A DNA stretch of 51,051 bases, from assembly GCF_000349725.1 (NCBI RefSeq), contig NZ_KB714701.1, positions 1 to 51,051 of the forward strand. Reading direction: 5' to 3'. A program made the translations under genes and the position numbers. Below are positions 1 to 8,390 of this stretch, in pieces. The notes under the pieces are model-generated. The model was not told where the DNA came from and ran no database searches. It saw only the letters and a list, made by a program, of their open reading frames with translations. Origin of the DNA: Ligilactobacillus pobuzihii E100301 = KCTC 13174. GTDB lineage: Bacteria > Bacillota > Bacilli > Lactobacillales > Lactobacillaceae. The stretch's first letter is position 1. Every line of letters starts with the position of its first letter.

Positions 1-35
1 CCAAAAGCACCAAAATTCTGAGATCATTTTGCAGT

Positions 36-272
36 TCATACTGGACGTGGGTTCAAAAACTCGGAAAAATAGTTAAAATTTGTAAAGTGCTGTATGCTTA
101 AATTATTCCAATTTTGCCTAAAATTTTGCCAAAATTGTTTTTCAGACATTTTATCTTTACTATAATCACTCGGTACAAATTGAAATAAACAAAACAGCGA
201 GATCAAAAATAATGTCACTATCGCTTCAATTAATGTAAAAGCTGATGTGACTTTCTGCTGATGACTAATCAT
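36..272 (-). CDS. comGD: ComGD-like minor pseudopilin, short and possibly frameshifted
   Basis: This is a type IV pilin-like protein of the competence pseudopilus. The N-terminus carries a prepilin signal (TSAFTLIEA) with Phe at +1 and Glu at +5, followed by a hydrophobic helix. It overlaps the end of comGC by 8 bases, as expected in a translationally coupled comG operon. It has only 78 residues, whereas ComGD proteins are usually about 140. The stop falls 36 bases from the window edge, so I cannot see whether the rest continues in another frame. Both other frames stay open over those last bases except for a stop early in one of them. It may be a frameshifted comGD or a genuinely short variant. 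Confidence 0.6.
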   Translation of the reverse strand: MISHQQKVTSAFTLIEAIVTLFLISLFCLFQFVPSDYSKDKMSEKQFWQNFRQNWNNLSIQHFTNFNYFSEFLNPRPV

Positions 273-570
273 TGCCTTTACCTATCTTCAAGCCCTCTTT
301 TTGAATCTGTTTGATCTGAGCATTATTTAAATACCCGTCCTTTTTTAATTCGCTAAGCGTGATCGAACTTGAATCTTTTAAATTATGTTCATCCCTATAT
401 AATTCAACTTGTGAGTTCAATTCAGTTTGCAAAGCACGATCATTGATACTGACGGCTCTGCCTCTTTGTTTACCTACATTGGGTACCACGATCAAAATCA
501 ACAAACTGATTATAAAGAGCACAATTGCCATTTCTACTAGAGTAAATCCGCCTTTTTTTCTCTTTTTCAT
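265..570 (-). CDS. comGC: ComGC, major competence pseudopilin
   Basis: This 101-residue prepilin is the main subunit of the competence pseudopilus that draws DNA to the cell surface. A short basic leader (KKRKKGG) precedes FTLVEMAIVLF, a class III prepilin signal cleaved by ComC/PilD peptidase between G and F, with the conserved Glu at +5. A 20-residue hydrophobic helix ending near VVPN follows. Length and motif match ComGC. Its ATG overlaps the comGB stop (ATGA), so translation is probably coupled. It lies third in a comGA-GB-GC-GD series. Confidence 0.92.
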   Translation of the reverse strand: MKKRKKGGFTLVEMAIVLFIISLLILIVVPNVGKQRGRAVSINDRALQTELNSQVELYRDEHNLKDSSSITLSELKKDGYLNNAQIKQIQKEGLKIGKGND

Positions 571-1667
571 TTATATATTCCTCCAATACTTGAATAAATC
601 GGAAGTAAAATTGCTAAATAAGTCCCAATTATTACTGCAGCTATTATCAAAAATAAGATAGGCTGGATCCAGGTCAATATATGCTCAGATTCTCGTAATA
701 GGTTATGATATGAACTTTTAGAAAAAAACGCTAACTCTTCGCTCATCTCAACTTGGCTATCTCCACTATTCAAAAATAATAGTAGTTCATGGGGGATAAA
801 CGAATACCGCCGAATAAACATGTTTAGTTCTTGCCCTTCGTTCAAAAAACACTCCAGTTCGTAACCTAGTTGATAATATAATGAACTTTCTTCAAATTCT
901 TGCAAATAACTACAGATCTCTTGAATATCCAGTCCACATCGAAATAATAAAGACAATTCGAACGAAGTTAAATAAGCACTATACAAACGATATATTTTTC
1001 CGAAGATCGGTAATTGTGCGTACCAAACATGACGCGTTAAACTTCCTTGTTTTAGCCACCAAGAAAAAACTCTTAATAAATAAACCACCAAAACCACTAT
1101 GACTATCATTCCCAACAGTTTAAAAAACTGCCCTGGATCGAACGTCATTTTTTGAGACGAGACTGGATCAACAGACGTAGAAAAAGCTTTAAGTTGTGGC
1201 ATTAACCAAATTTTGATAGAAATACACATACCGGTCAATAAAAACAACAAAATAAAAGGATAGAGCAACAATCCGCGTAATTTTTGAACTTGTTCACTAG
1301 CACCATATAAAAAATTACCTAGTTCTTGAATACTCAAATCTAAGTTACCATGTTGCTCTGAGATTTTTATTTGAAAGTAGACAGTTTGAGAGACCCAAGG
1401 TCTAATTGTTTGGCTAAAAGTTTTCCCACTATTCAAACCTTGTTGTATTTTTTGGATTTTCTTGGTATTTTTTTGACCTAATATACTAATATTGTTCAAA
1501 CTTTTCTGTAAGGAAAAACCCGCTTGCAACATACTAGACAAGAAAGCGAAAAATTTTGCTTGTTCCTTTAAGCTCAGCTTTCTATTAGCCACATGAATAT
1601 TTTTCTTGCGTTTGTACAGTAATTTTTCTTTCCTTAACACACTGAACCAATTTCTTGTTCCATTCAT
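567..1667 (-). CDS. comGB: ComGB, competence pilus inner-membrane platform protein
   Basis: This 366-residue polytopic membrane protein belongs to the GspF/PilC family, the platform on which the pseudopilus assembles. Two T2SSF-type repeats are visible (about residues 35-155 and 220-360). Hydrophobic segments occur near residues 135-155, 175-200 and 335-360. The first ATG is supported by a GAGGTG ribosome-binding site nine bases upstream, even though it lies 83 bases inside comGA. Such an overlap suggests coupling with the ATPase gene. Confidence 0.9.
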   Translation of the reverse strand: MNGTRNWFSVLRKEKLLYKRKKNIHVANRKLSLKEQAKFFAFLSSMLQAGFSLQKSLNNISILGQKNTKKIQKIQQGLNSGKTFSQTIRPWVSQTVYFQIKISEQHGNLDLSIQELGNFLYGASEQVQKLRGLLLYPFILLFLLTGMCISIKIWLMPQLKAFSTSVDPVSSQKMTFDPGQFFKLLGMIVIVVLVVYLLRVFSWWLKQGSLTRHVWYAQLPIFGKIYRLYSAYLTSFELSLLFRCGLDIQEICSYLQEFEESSLYYQLGYELECFLNEGQELNMFIRRYSFIPHELLLFLNSGDSQVEMSEELAFFSKSSYHNLLRESEHILTWIQPILFLIIAAVIIGTYLAILLPIYSSIGGIYK

Positions 1668-2565
1668 CTGTCATTTCACCTCGCTTTTTTTGCCTTATTT
1701 CATTCCAAGACAAACCATCTAAAGGTAAAATATCAAACAAAACTTTTGGACCTTGACTCGTAGTTTCGATCAATCGTTGGTATGAAACCAGTTGAACGGT
1801 TTGCTCTAAGTCATATTGTGAAACTCCCAAATTTAGCAAACGTAAAAAAACACCATAGACATTTTGCGCATGAACCGTACTTAAAACTAAATGTCCACTT
1901 AAAGCTGCTTTTATTGCAATTGCTGCAGTTTGCTCGTTCCTGATCTCTCCGATCAAAAAAACATCAGGATGTAGTCTTAAAGCTGCTACCAATAATTTTT
2001 CATATGACATATCAGCTTTATCGTTAACTTGCAGCTGTAAAAATCGTGGTTCATAAATTTCGACAGGGTCTTCGATCGTCATCACTAACTTATCTGTTAA
2101 CTGCTGGGCAAATGTGTACATAGACGTTGTTTTACCAGACCCCATGGGGCCAGAAAATAAAACCAACCCCCTTTTTTTACATGCAGCTGATATTTGCTGA
2201 AATTGTTTTTGAAAAAAATAACCATCAGATGCAGAAATATTATGATAAATCAACCTGATCACTAAAGATTCTTGATCTAAAAAAGTGCCAACTGAAGAAA
2301 AACGGCAAAAAATTTTAGTATTTTGATAGGAGTAGCTCCAAGATCCTAATTGTGGTCGACGACGTTCACTAATACTCATATCGGACTTAAATTTTAAAAA
2401 ATTAATGATCTGTCGTGCTTGATCAGTAGTTACTTTTTTATATAGTTTGAATTTAGTTGCCTGATAAAAACTGATCACATAGTCTTTTTGTCGTGGTAGC
2501 AAATATATATCGCTAACATGACGCCTAATTGCTTCTTCAAATAGTTCTATTATTGATTGATTCAT
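1585..2565 (-). CDS. comGA: ComGA, competence pilus assembly ATPase
   Basis: This GspE/PilB-type ATPase powers pseudopilus assembly in DNA uptake. The sequence shows a Walker A motif GPMGSGKTT near residue 145, an Asp-box/Walker B region (HPDVFLIGEIRN) and a His box (GHLVLSTVHAQN). At about 326 residues it is the short form typical of Gram-positive ComGA and lacks the long N-terminal domain of GspE. The in-frame ATG at 2580 overlaps the ribosome-binding site. The ATG at 2565 sits six bases after AGGAGGT and is taken as the start. It is the first gene of the comG operon. Confidence 0.93.
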   Translation of the reverse strand: MNQSIIELFEEAIRRHVSDIYLLPRQKDYVISFYQATKFKLYKKVTTDQARQIINFLKFKSDMSISERRRPQLGSWSYSYQNTKIFCRFSSVGTFLDQESLVIRLIYHNISASDGYFFQKQFQQISAACKKRGLVLFSGPMGSGKTTSMYTFAQQLTDKLVMTIEDPVEIYEPRFLQLQVNDKADMSYEKLLVAALRLHPDVFLIGEIRNEQTAAIAIKAALSGHLVLSTVHAQNVYGVFLRLLNLGVSQYDLEQTVQLVSYQRLIETTSQGPKVLFDILPLDGLSWNEIRQKKRGEMTDEWNKKLVQCVKERKITVQTQEKYSCG

Positions 2566-2583
2566 TTCTAACCTCCTCATAAA

Positions 2584-2600
2584 TATATACGCAAAAAAAT
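2584..2600 (-). promoter_or_regulatory. Candidate competence (ComX/SigH-type) promoter for comG
   Basis: Read on the minus strand, TTTTTTTGCGTATATA lies directly upstream of the comGA ribosome-binding site. It resembles the streptococcal cin-box core TACGAATA and the CG-containing -10 of lactobacillar SigH-dependent com promoters. No good housekeeping -35/-10 pair is seen here. The assignment is by resemblance only, and the implied 5' leader would be very short. Confidence 0.35.
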
Positions 2601-2660
2601 TTGTTTTACGTCTATTAAAATATATTTATGCAAATGTCTTAAGGAAAATAAAAATAAACA

Positions 2661-2700
2661 AAGAAAAAGCCATGATTTTACAAAATGCAAAATCATGGCT
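2661..2700 (-). terminator. Rho-independent terminator after yebC
   Basis: Twelve-base perfect arms (AGCCATGATTTT and AAAATCATGGCT, 2668-2679 and 2689-2700) enclose a nine-base loop. Read on the minus strand, the stem is followed by TTTTTCTTT. It ends the yebC transcript and separates it from the comG operon downstream. Confidence 0.9.
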
Positions 2701-2742
2701 TAATAGAACTACGTGTAAACTACGTAACAATTCTTATTTTAA

Positions 2743-3462
2743 TTAAAATTCAGCAGATGTGTAGACTTCAGAAACGTCTTCTTCATCTTCCAAATGATCG
2801 ATCAAACGCTGAACTTTTTCCATCTTTTCATCAGGAACTTCAACTCTTGTCTTTGGAACCATTGTAAGTTCAGCTGTATCCAATTCGTATTTTTGTTGTA
2901 ATGCATCGCGAACTTCAGGGAACGCCTTTGGATCAGTATAAATTTCGAAAACGTCATCATCTGTTTGCAAATCATCTGCACCAGCATCGATCACATCTTC
3001 AAACATTTGATCTTCATCAGCGTCCAGATCTTCACGTGCAATAGCAATATAACCCTTACGATCAAACATAAAGCTAACTGAACCAGATTCACCCAAACTT
3101 CCACCATTATGGCTAAAGTCAGCACGAACTGCAGAAGCAGTACGATTACGATTATCAGTTAATGTGTGTACTAAAAAAGCAACACCAGCTGGTCCATAGC
3201 CTTCATACGTTATTTCTTCATAGTTAGCACCATCAGCGCCACTTGCCTTGTCGATCGCACGCTTAACGTTATCTTTAGGCATGTTAGCACTACGAGCTTT
3301 ATCCATCATTAGGCGCAATTGTGGGTTTGAGTCTGGGTCAGGACCGCCACTCTTTGCAGCCATATAAAGTTCTCGTGATATTTTTTGGAAAATTTTCCCA
3401 CGCTTTGCATCTTGGGCGTTTTTACGGCCCTGGATGTTATGCCATTTTGAATGTCCTGACAT
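2743..3462 (-). CDS. yebC: YebC/PmpR family protein
   Basis: This 239-residue protein has the family start [25 protein letters not shown] and the three-domain length typical of YebC (TACO1) proteins. The acidic C-terminal part ([21 protein letters not shown]) is also typical. Members have been described both as DNA-binding regulators and as translation factors acting at proline-rich stalls, so the precise role here is inferred from family only. A GAGGT site seven bases before the ATG supports the start. It stands alone between ccpA and a strong terminator. Confidence 0.9.
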   Translation of the reverse strand: MSGHSKWHNIQGRKNAQDAKRGKIFQKISRELYMAAKSGGPDPDSNPQLRLMMDKARSANMPKDNVKRAIDKASGADGANYEEITYEGYGPAGVAFLVHTLTDNRNRTASAVRADFSHNGGSLGESGSVSFMFDRKGYIAIAREDLDADEDQMFEDVIDAGADDLQTDDDVFEIYTDPKAFPEVRDALQQKYELDTAELTMVPKTRVEVPDEKMEKVQRLIDHLEDEEDVSEVYTSAEF

Positions 3463-3622
3463 TTCATATACCTCTTTCCGAAATTTGATTTCTTTGTGAC
3501 AATAGCCATAGTAAATATTACCAAATCATTAGTGGTAACGCAAACCTTTTTGCATAAAACATAAAGACGTTCGCCCCCATGAAACAGCTTGCTATTTCAA
3601 TTCAGGTCAAACGCCCCTAAGC

Positions 3623-4633
3623 TTATTTACTTGAACCACGCTTGATAAAGCCGTATGGCAGTTCAATTGTTTTTTGAGTAGATTCTTCTTTATTCATCAT
3701 TTTAGTTAAGAAACGCATCGAAACAGCACCAATATCATAAAGTGGCTGAGTAATGGAAGAAAGCTGTGGACGTACGATTTCAGTTAATTTCGAATTATTA
3801 CTTGTGATCACTTCAAATTCTTCTGGAATCTTAGCTCCAGCGTCACGGGCGCCGTTCAAGACACCGGCGGCTAATTCATCATCCGCCACAAAAGCTGCTG
3901 TTGCATGGGCTGATGCAAGTGCTGGCCATAAAACCTCACCTGAACGATAACGGTAGTCAGTTTCAAAAACTAAGTTTGGATCATAATCGATACCATTTTT
4001 AGCAAGTACATTCTTATAACCCTTCAAGCGGTATTCGCCGTTGATCGGGTCAGATAATGGGCCAGAAATAAAAGCAATCCGTTTATTGCCATGGTTGATC
4101 AAATTAGTGACCGCACTTTCAACTGCTTCAACGTAGTTAATATGAACACTTTCTACTTCATCTTTTTGATCGACTGACCCAGCCAAAACAATCGGCGTTT
4201 TAGCACGTTTAAATTGTGCACGTAATTCATCTGTCAAATTATGACCCATGAAAATAATGCCATCAACTTGTTTAGCCAGTAAAGTGTTCAAAACTTGGAT
4301 CTCTTTTTGATGATTACCATCAGAGTTGGCTAAAATAATATTATATTTGTACATCGTAGCAACATCATCGATACCACGTGCAAGGGATGAAAAATAAACA
4401 TTAGTTACATCGGGGATAATAACTCCGACTGTCGTAGTTTTCTTACTTGCCAACCCCTGAGCAACCGCATTTGGACGATAATCCAAACGGTCGATCACTT
4501 CTAAAACCTTTTTCCGTGTAGCTGGTTTAACATTTGGATTGCCATTCACTACACGAGAAACTGTTGCCATTGAAACGCCTGCTTCTTTAGCAACAGTAGA
4601 AATAGTAACTGTCTTCTCTTCTCTTGAATCCAT
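3623..4633 (-). CDS. ccpA: Catabolite control protein A
   Basis: This LacI/GalR-family regulator binds cre sites with HPr(Ser-P) and mediates carbon catabolite control. Residues 10-60 form the HTH plus hinge helix (VSMATVSRVVNGNPNVKP, then YRPNAVAQGLASKK with the LA pair that inserts in the minor groove). A periplasmic-binding-like effector domain starts at TTTVGVIIPD. Length (336) is standard for CcpA. Divergence from pepQ is the classic lactobacillar arrangement, and a cre-like site lies upstream, suggesting autoregulation. Confidence 0.95.
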   Translation of the reverse strand: MDSREEKTVTISTVAKEAGVSMATVSRVVNGNPNVKPATRKKVLEVIDRLDYRPNAVAQGLASKKTTTVGVIIPDVTNVYFSSLARGIDDVATMYKYNIILANSDGNHQKEIQVLNTLLAKQVDGIIFMGHNLTDELRAQFKRAKTPIVLAGSVDQKDEVESVHINYVEAVESAVTNLINHGNKRIAFISGPLSDPINGEYRLKGYKNVLAKNGIDYDPNLVFETDYRYRSGEVLWPALASAHATAAFVADDELAAGVLNGARDAGAKIPEEFEVITSNNSKLTEIVRPQLSSITQPLYDIGAVSMRFLTKMMNKEESTQKTIELPYGFIKRGSSK

Positions 4634-4723
4634 AAAATATTACCCTTTCTTACTCTTTATTTCTTTGAATTTTCATTTAACTTTCAATTAACAGTATTTA
4701 ATTTAGCAGACTTTCACCTATAA

Positions 4724-4737
4724 TGCAAGCGTTTCAA
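4724..4737. promoter_or_regulatory. Candidate cre site in the ccpA-pepQ interval
   Basis: TGCAAGCGTTTCAA follows the cre pattern TGNAANCGNTTNCA with one deviation in the last half. It lies about 90 bases upstream of ccpA and 110 upstream of pepQ. CcpA binding to a cre between pepQ and its own gene is established for other lactobacilli, so autoregulation and pepQ control are likely here. Confidence 0.65.
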
Positions 4738-4803
4738 GAAAAAAACGTTAAATGTTTTCATTGTTTTTTCAATAAATTTTTTCACAAAGTAAAAAAACGT
4801 TTG

Positions 4804-4812
4804 TGTTATAAT
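4804..4812 (+). promoter_or_regulatory. pepQ promoter, extended -10
   Basis: TGTTATAAT is a consensus extended -10 element placed 33 bases before the pepQ ATG. The candidate -35 (TTCACA, 4781-4786) is 20 bases away, so the extended -10 probably carries most recognition. Confidence 0.65.
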
Positions 4813-4845
4813 AACACTGTTAATTTTAATTAAAGGAGCGATTTT

Positions 4846-5949
4846 ATGTCTCATATTACTTCCGTTCAAAAATGGTTAGCAGACAATAATTATGATATTG
4901 CCTACATTAGCGATTTTATGGACATCCAGTATTTTACCGGATTTTCAAGTGACCCGGTCGAACGCGTCCTTGCACTTTTCATTTTTCCAGACAAGGATCC
5001 CTTCATTTTTGCGCCAGCTTTAGAAGTTGAAGCGGTTAAAGAAACAGGCTGGAAATACCCGGTCTTTGGTTATTTGGACCATGAAGATGCTTTCGCGAAG
5101 ATCCGCGATCACATTGTTGATATTGCAGGTACTCCGCAAAAATGGGCAATTGAAAAAAACAATTTAACTGTCGAAAAATTTGCTTCTTTAAAGAAACAAT
5201 TTCCAAATGCTGAATTTACCGGGAATGTGACTCCTTTTGTAGAACAGCTAAAACTTTTTAAAACACCAGAAGAGATCAAAGATTTGGAAATTGCTGGTCA
5301 ATGGGCAGATAAAGCATTTGAAATCGGCTTTAATGCCTTATCTAAAGGCCAAACGGAACAAGATATCGTGGCTGAAATTGAATATCAATTGAAGTTACAA
5401 GGAATCATGCACATGAGTTTTGATACATTGATCCAGAGCGGTGCTAATGCTGCTGAAGCTCATGGAGCTCCACGCAAAACTAATATTCAACCAAACCAAC
5501 TTTGTTTATTTGATTTAGGTGTTATTTATAACGGCTATATCTCAGATGCTACCAGAACAGTTGCCTTTGGTGAAGTTAGTCAACATGCCGAAGATGTTTA
5601 TCAAGTATGTTTAGAGGCTCAACTGACAGCTCAAGCAGCTGCAAAACCGGGTATTACGGCAGCACAGCTTGATAAGATCGCACGCGATATCATTGAAAAG
5701 GCTGGTTATGGTGAATACTTCAACCATCGTCTTGGACATGGTATGGGACAAAGTGAACACGAATTCCCATCGATCATGGCCGGTAATGACCTTGAGTTAC
5801 AACCTGGCATGTGCTTCTCTATTGAACCAGGTATTTATATTCCTGGTGATGTCGGTGTACGTATTGAAGACTGTGTACACATCACTGAAAATGGCGCTGA
5901 ACCATTCACACATACTTCTAAAAAATTGCAAGTATTACCAATTAAATAG
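4846..5949 (+). CDS. pepQ: Xaa-Pro dipeptidase (prolidase)
   Basis: This cytoplasmic M24B metallopeptidase hydrolyses X-Pro dipeptides, part of the proteolytic system lactobacilli use on casein and other proteins. It has an N-terminal creatinase-like domain (residues 1-130) and a pita-bread catalytic domain. The metal ligands are visible: Asp in LFDLGV and in SDATRT, His in GHGMGQ, Glu in SIEPGIY and in RIEDCVH. Length 367 is typical. AAAGGAGCG lies eight bases from the ATG. It is monocistronic and divergent from ccpA. Confidence 0.95.
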   Translation: MSHITSVQKWLADNNYDIAYISDFMDIQYFTGFSSDPVERVLALFIFPDKDPFIFAPALEVEAVKETGWKYPVFGYLDHEDAFAKIRDHIVDIAGTPQKWAIEKNNLTVEKFASLKKQFPNAEFTGNVTPFVEQLKLFKTPEEIKDLEIAGQWADKAFEIGFNALSKGQTEQDIVAEIEYQLKLQGIMHMSFDTLIQSGANAAEAHGAPRKTNIQPNQLCLFDLGVIYNGYISDATRTVAFGEVSQHAEDVYQVCLEAQLTAQAAAKPGITAAQLDKIARDIIEKAGYGEYFNHRLGHGMGQSEHEFPSIMAGNDLELQPGMCFSIEPGIYIPGDVGVRIEDCVHITENGAEPFTHTSKKLQVLPIK

Positions 5950-5960
5950 GACCTTTTAAT

Positions 5961-6066
5961 GGTGCTAGGACATAACTAGCGATTCTAAAAGGGCCGTTGA
6001 TCTATCCCCCATTTTTGGGGTTAGATCAGCGGCCCTTAAACGTGCTTCAAAACATCTCATTTTCTT
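5961..6066 (+). repeat. Dispersed hairpin repeat, copy A (short form)
   Basis: It begins with GTGCTAGGACATAACTAG and contains a strong hairpin (arms 5989-6009 and 6017-6037: AAGGGCCGTTGATCTATCCC against GGGGTTAGATCAGCGGCCCT). It ends with a degraded form of the distal end. The long second hairpin found in copies D-G is missing. The copy lies between convergent pepQ and the YtxH-like gene. Confidence 0.8.
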
Positions 6067-6070
6067 GAAC

Positions 6071-6104
6071 AAAAAGAGGCCCTCCTACTTAGGGAGCCTC
6101 TTTT
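6071..6104. terminator. Bidirectional terminator between pepQ and the YtxH-like gene
   Basis: AAAAAGAGGCCCTCC and GGGAGCCTCTTTT form a stem around TACTTA with A/T runs on both sides, so it can terminate transcription in both directions. It follows repeat copy A. Confidence 0.85.
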
Positions 6105-6120
6105 ACTATCAGATAAACCA

Positions 6121-6516
6121 CTAATTATTGTGTGGATAAAATTTTTCTGTGGGACGGAAACCTTCCTGCTCAGCATTTTGCTTAACTTTGCTAAAAGCAG
6201 AACGGTGGTCGATCACAATATCATCTTGCATGACTTCAGATTCATCATCAAAATTTTGCCGAGCTGAATTTAAATGGCCCTTTAGTTTGGACGTTGAATC
6301 TTTTAAAGAAGACAAAGCTGCTTGTACATTTGTACCCGCAAAATCAACTGCCTTTGCTTCAATATCTGCTGCTTTATCACGACCAGTTGCAAACTTATCA
6401 TCTAATTTCACGGCCAATTGATCTTGTTTTGAAGCAGTCAACTGATGCCAGTATATGTAAGCACAAGCCAACGCAGACATCCCAACGCCAAATCCAATCA
6501 GAAAATTTTTTTTCAT
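6121..6516 (-). CDS. YtxH-like small membrane-anchored protein
   Basis: This 131-residue protein has an N-terminal hydrophobic segment (residues 4-24, FLIGFGVGMSALACAYIYW). A charged, Ala/Lys/Asp-rich predicted helical region follows, resembling YtxH/general-stress proteins. It starts two bases after the DUF948 stop with AGGAGGAAATCTAATT before its ATG, so the two are co-translated. The pair resembles the Bacillus ytxG-ytxH arrangement. Function is not known, and an envelope or stress role is inference. Confidence 0.7.
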   Translation of the reverse strand: MKKNFLIGFGVGMSALACAYIYWHQLTASKQDQLAVKLDDKFATGRDKAADIEAKAVDFAGTNVQAALSSLKDSTSKLKGHLNSARQNFDDESEVMQDDIVIDHRSAFSKVKQNAEQEGFRPTEKFYPHNN

Positions 6517-6518
6517 AA

Positions 6519-6953
6519 TTAGATTTCCTCCTTAGAAGTTTTACCCTTTCTGTTTTTTACTTTATCAAAAATTTTCTTACCAAAAGTAGCTATAGAAGAA
6601 AACTTAGAAACATTACCTATCGTACGTGTTGAAGTTGCTACTTTTCTAACTGCGCCTTGACCTGCTGTGTTCAAATCAGAAACACTTTCACTCAGATCAG
6701 CTATAGCAGTAAATAATGGATCGATCGTTTTAACCTTGCCATTAACATCTTCAACTAAATCATTAGTCTTATCCAAAAGATCATTGACTTGATCTAACAT
6801 CGAATCCGCATCCTTAGTCAAAGTTTCGACCGTCTGATTGACTTCATTTAGTGTTTGCACTAAACGAATCAATACACGGCAAAGATAGATCACCAAAATC
6901 AAAAAAGCAATTGCTGCGATAAATCCCGCAATTTGTCCAAAAGTTATACTCAT
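6519..6953 (-). CDS. DUF948 membrane protein (YtxG-like)
   Basis: This protein of about 144 residues has one transmembrane helix (about residues 8-30). A long coiled-coil-like stretch follows (TLNEVNQTVETLTKDADSML and LLDKTNDLVEDVNGKV), then a basic C-terminus, the DUF948 pattern. Two in-frame ATGs lie six bases apart. The first is only two bases from AGGAGG, while the second (6953) is eight bases away and is chosen. It is first in a two-gene unit with the YtxH-like gene. Confidence 0.75.
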   Translation of the reverse strand: MSITFGQIAGFIAAIAFLILVIYLCRVLIRLVQTLNEVNQTVETLTKDADSMLDQVNDLLDKTNDLVEDVNGKVKTIDPLFTAIADLSESVSDLNTAGQGAVRKVATSTRTIGNVSKFSSIATFGKKIFDKVKNRKGKTSKEEI

Positions 6954-7377
6954 ACTCATTTCCTCCTAAAATAAAAATAAGTCATCAAATAATCAGTTTT
7001 TGCCAAACAAACTACACCAAACACTCAGCCTGTCAAAACTAAAATCAATTTCAGACTATTTTTTAAATGATTCTTATTGTTTAAAGAATATCATTACAGC
7101 AATAAAACTTCAAACAAAATCTTTTGCTCAGGCCCAGCAAAAGTCAATTTAAACTCGCTAATTACTATTTTATATTCACTACTTGCTAAAGACATCATTT
7201 ATAAAATGGTGTTGTTTTCAAACTCTTTTTCTAGTTAAAGACAGTTTCAAATATATCCGAAAAGCGTTAAGAAATAGCGAAAAGTGATCTCATTAAACAT
7301 CTTAATTTCAAATTAATGTAATCACCTTAATTTTTTTGATATCATAAAAGTATAAGTTATAAAAGGAAGTGAATTAA
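6954..7377. other. 424-base divergent intergenic region
   Basis: This AT-rich region lies between the DUF948 gene and the divergent mscS gene. No ORF or RNA gene was recognised. The only evident structure is a short hairpin at 7195-7213 (CATCATTT against AAAATGGTG) without a clear T-run. Promoters for both neighbours must lie here, but no convincing -35/-10 pair with good spacing stands out. Confidence 0.5.
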
Positions 7378-8274
7378 TTGTACTTTGCTCAAAGAAATTT
7401 TTTATTAGCGGCAAAGGGGACAAAATTTTTTAAACTTAACGTTTTTGAACGTTATATTGAAAATTTTGATTGGGACAAAGCAATCAGTTCGATCCTGCAA
7501 ACGTTAGGGTCTTTAATTTTAGTTTCATTACTTTTCCTAATTTTAAATTTTGTTGGTAAAAAATTGATCAGACGCGGTTTTGAATCCCATAAAAAACCTG
7601 ATAATAGCCACTTTGCAGAAAACCGGAAGGCCACGATCTTTACTTTATCGCAGAATATTTTCCATTATGCTGTATTATTCTTTTATATTTATGCGATACT
7701 TTCTATTCTTGGTGTTCCTGTAGGTACACTGATCACCGGAGCTGGAATAATGAGTGTCGCCCTCGGACTTGGTGCACAGGGCTTTGTTACTGATATTGTT
7801 ACAGGTTTTTTCATTTTGCTCGAAGAACAATTTTCAGTTGGTGAGTACGTAAAACTCGGCGAAGTTTCAGGGACCATCCATTCTATTGGGCTTAGAACTA
7901 CACAGATCTTAGGAGATGACGGCACCTTACATTTTATCCCTAATCGTAGTATTACGATCGTCAGCAACTTTTCCAGGAATGATATGCGTGCGCTGATAGA
8001 CATCCGGATCGACCCGAATAAAGATATCAAACAAATGGAAAAAATCATTGAGCAGATCAATGATAAATTGACCCCGCAATATGATGAAATAACTATTCCT
8101 CCGCAGATCCTTGGAACAGTTGATCCTGGAAACGGCACGTTGGTTTTACGAGTAACTATTTACACTAAAAATGGTGCACAAGGGACGATCCAGCGTGATT
8201 TCTTATCTGCTTACCTTGAAGCACTAAGTGATGCTGGTTTCGAGATCCCGGCACCAACCTTAAATTTAGAATAA
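7378..8274 (+). CDS. Small-conductance mechanosensitive channel, MscS family
   Basis: This 298-residue membrane channel relieves turgor on hypo-osmotic shock. Transmembrane helices lie near residues 35-60 and 80-110. The pore helix TM3 region follows (GAGIMSVALGLGAQGFVTDIVTGFF), with the Gly/Ala pattern of MscS. A beta domain (SVGEYVKLGEVSGTIHSIGL) and an alpha/beta C-terminal domain complete it. No ATG is near the N-terminus; TTG at 7378 has AAGGAAGTGA upstream and is taken as the start. It resembles Bacillus YkuT-type MscS proteins, and the nearby dapH-dapL-cbpB genes also have yku counterparts. Confidence 0.85.
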   Translation: MYFAQRNFLLAAKGTKFFKLNVFERYIENFDWDKAISSILQTLGSLILVSLLFLILNFVGKKLIRRGFESHKKPDNSHFAENRKATIFTLSQNIFHYAVLFFYIYAILSILGVPVGTLITGAGIMSVALGLGAQGFVTDIVTGFFILLEEQFSVGEYVKLGEVSGTIHSIGLRTTQILGDDGTLHFIPNRSITIVSNFSRNDMRALIDIRIDPNKDIKQMEKIIEQINDKLTPQYDEITIPPQILGTVDPGNGTLVLRVTIYTKNGAQGTIQRDFLSAYLEALSDAGFEIPAPTLNLE

Positions 8275-8278
8275 TAAA

Positions 8279-8390
8279 AAAGAAGCTGGAACATAACTAG
8301 CCGTGTGATTCGAAAAGGGTCGTCGATCTACCCCAATAATGGGTTAAATCGACGGCCTTAATGTATTCCAAACGTTTTTTGTCTCACCCT
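8279..8390 (+). repeat. Dispersed hairpin repeat, copy B (short form)
   Basis: It starts at AGAAGCTGGAACATAACTAG and carries hairpin I (arms 8315-8334 and 8341-8359). It then passes directly to the distal end TTTTTTGTCTCACCCTT, without hairpin II. It fills the convergent mscS-dapL junction and touches the dapL stop codon, so it probably terminates both transcripts. Confidence 0.85.

Noticed and set aside
3560-3610. Terminator between ccpA and yebC
   Set aside because: GAAATAGC and GCTGTTTC can pair but leave a two-base loop and there is no T-run.
7195-7213. Hairpin in the DUF948-mscS interval as terminator
   Set aside because: Only eight pairs, a three-base loop, no T-run, and placed between divergent genes where no terminator is needed.
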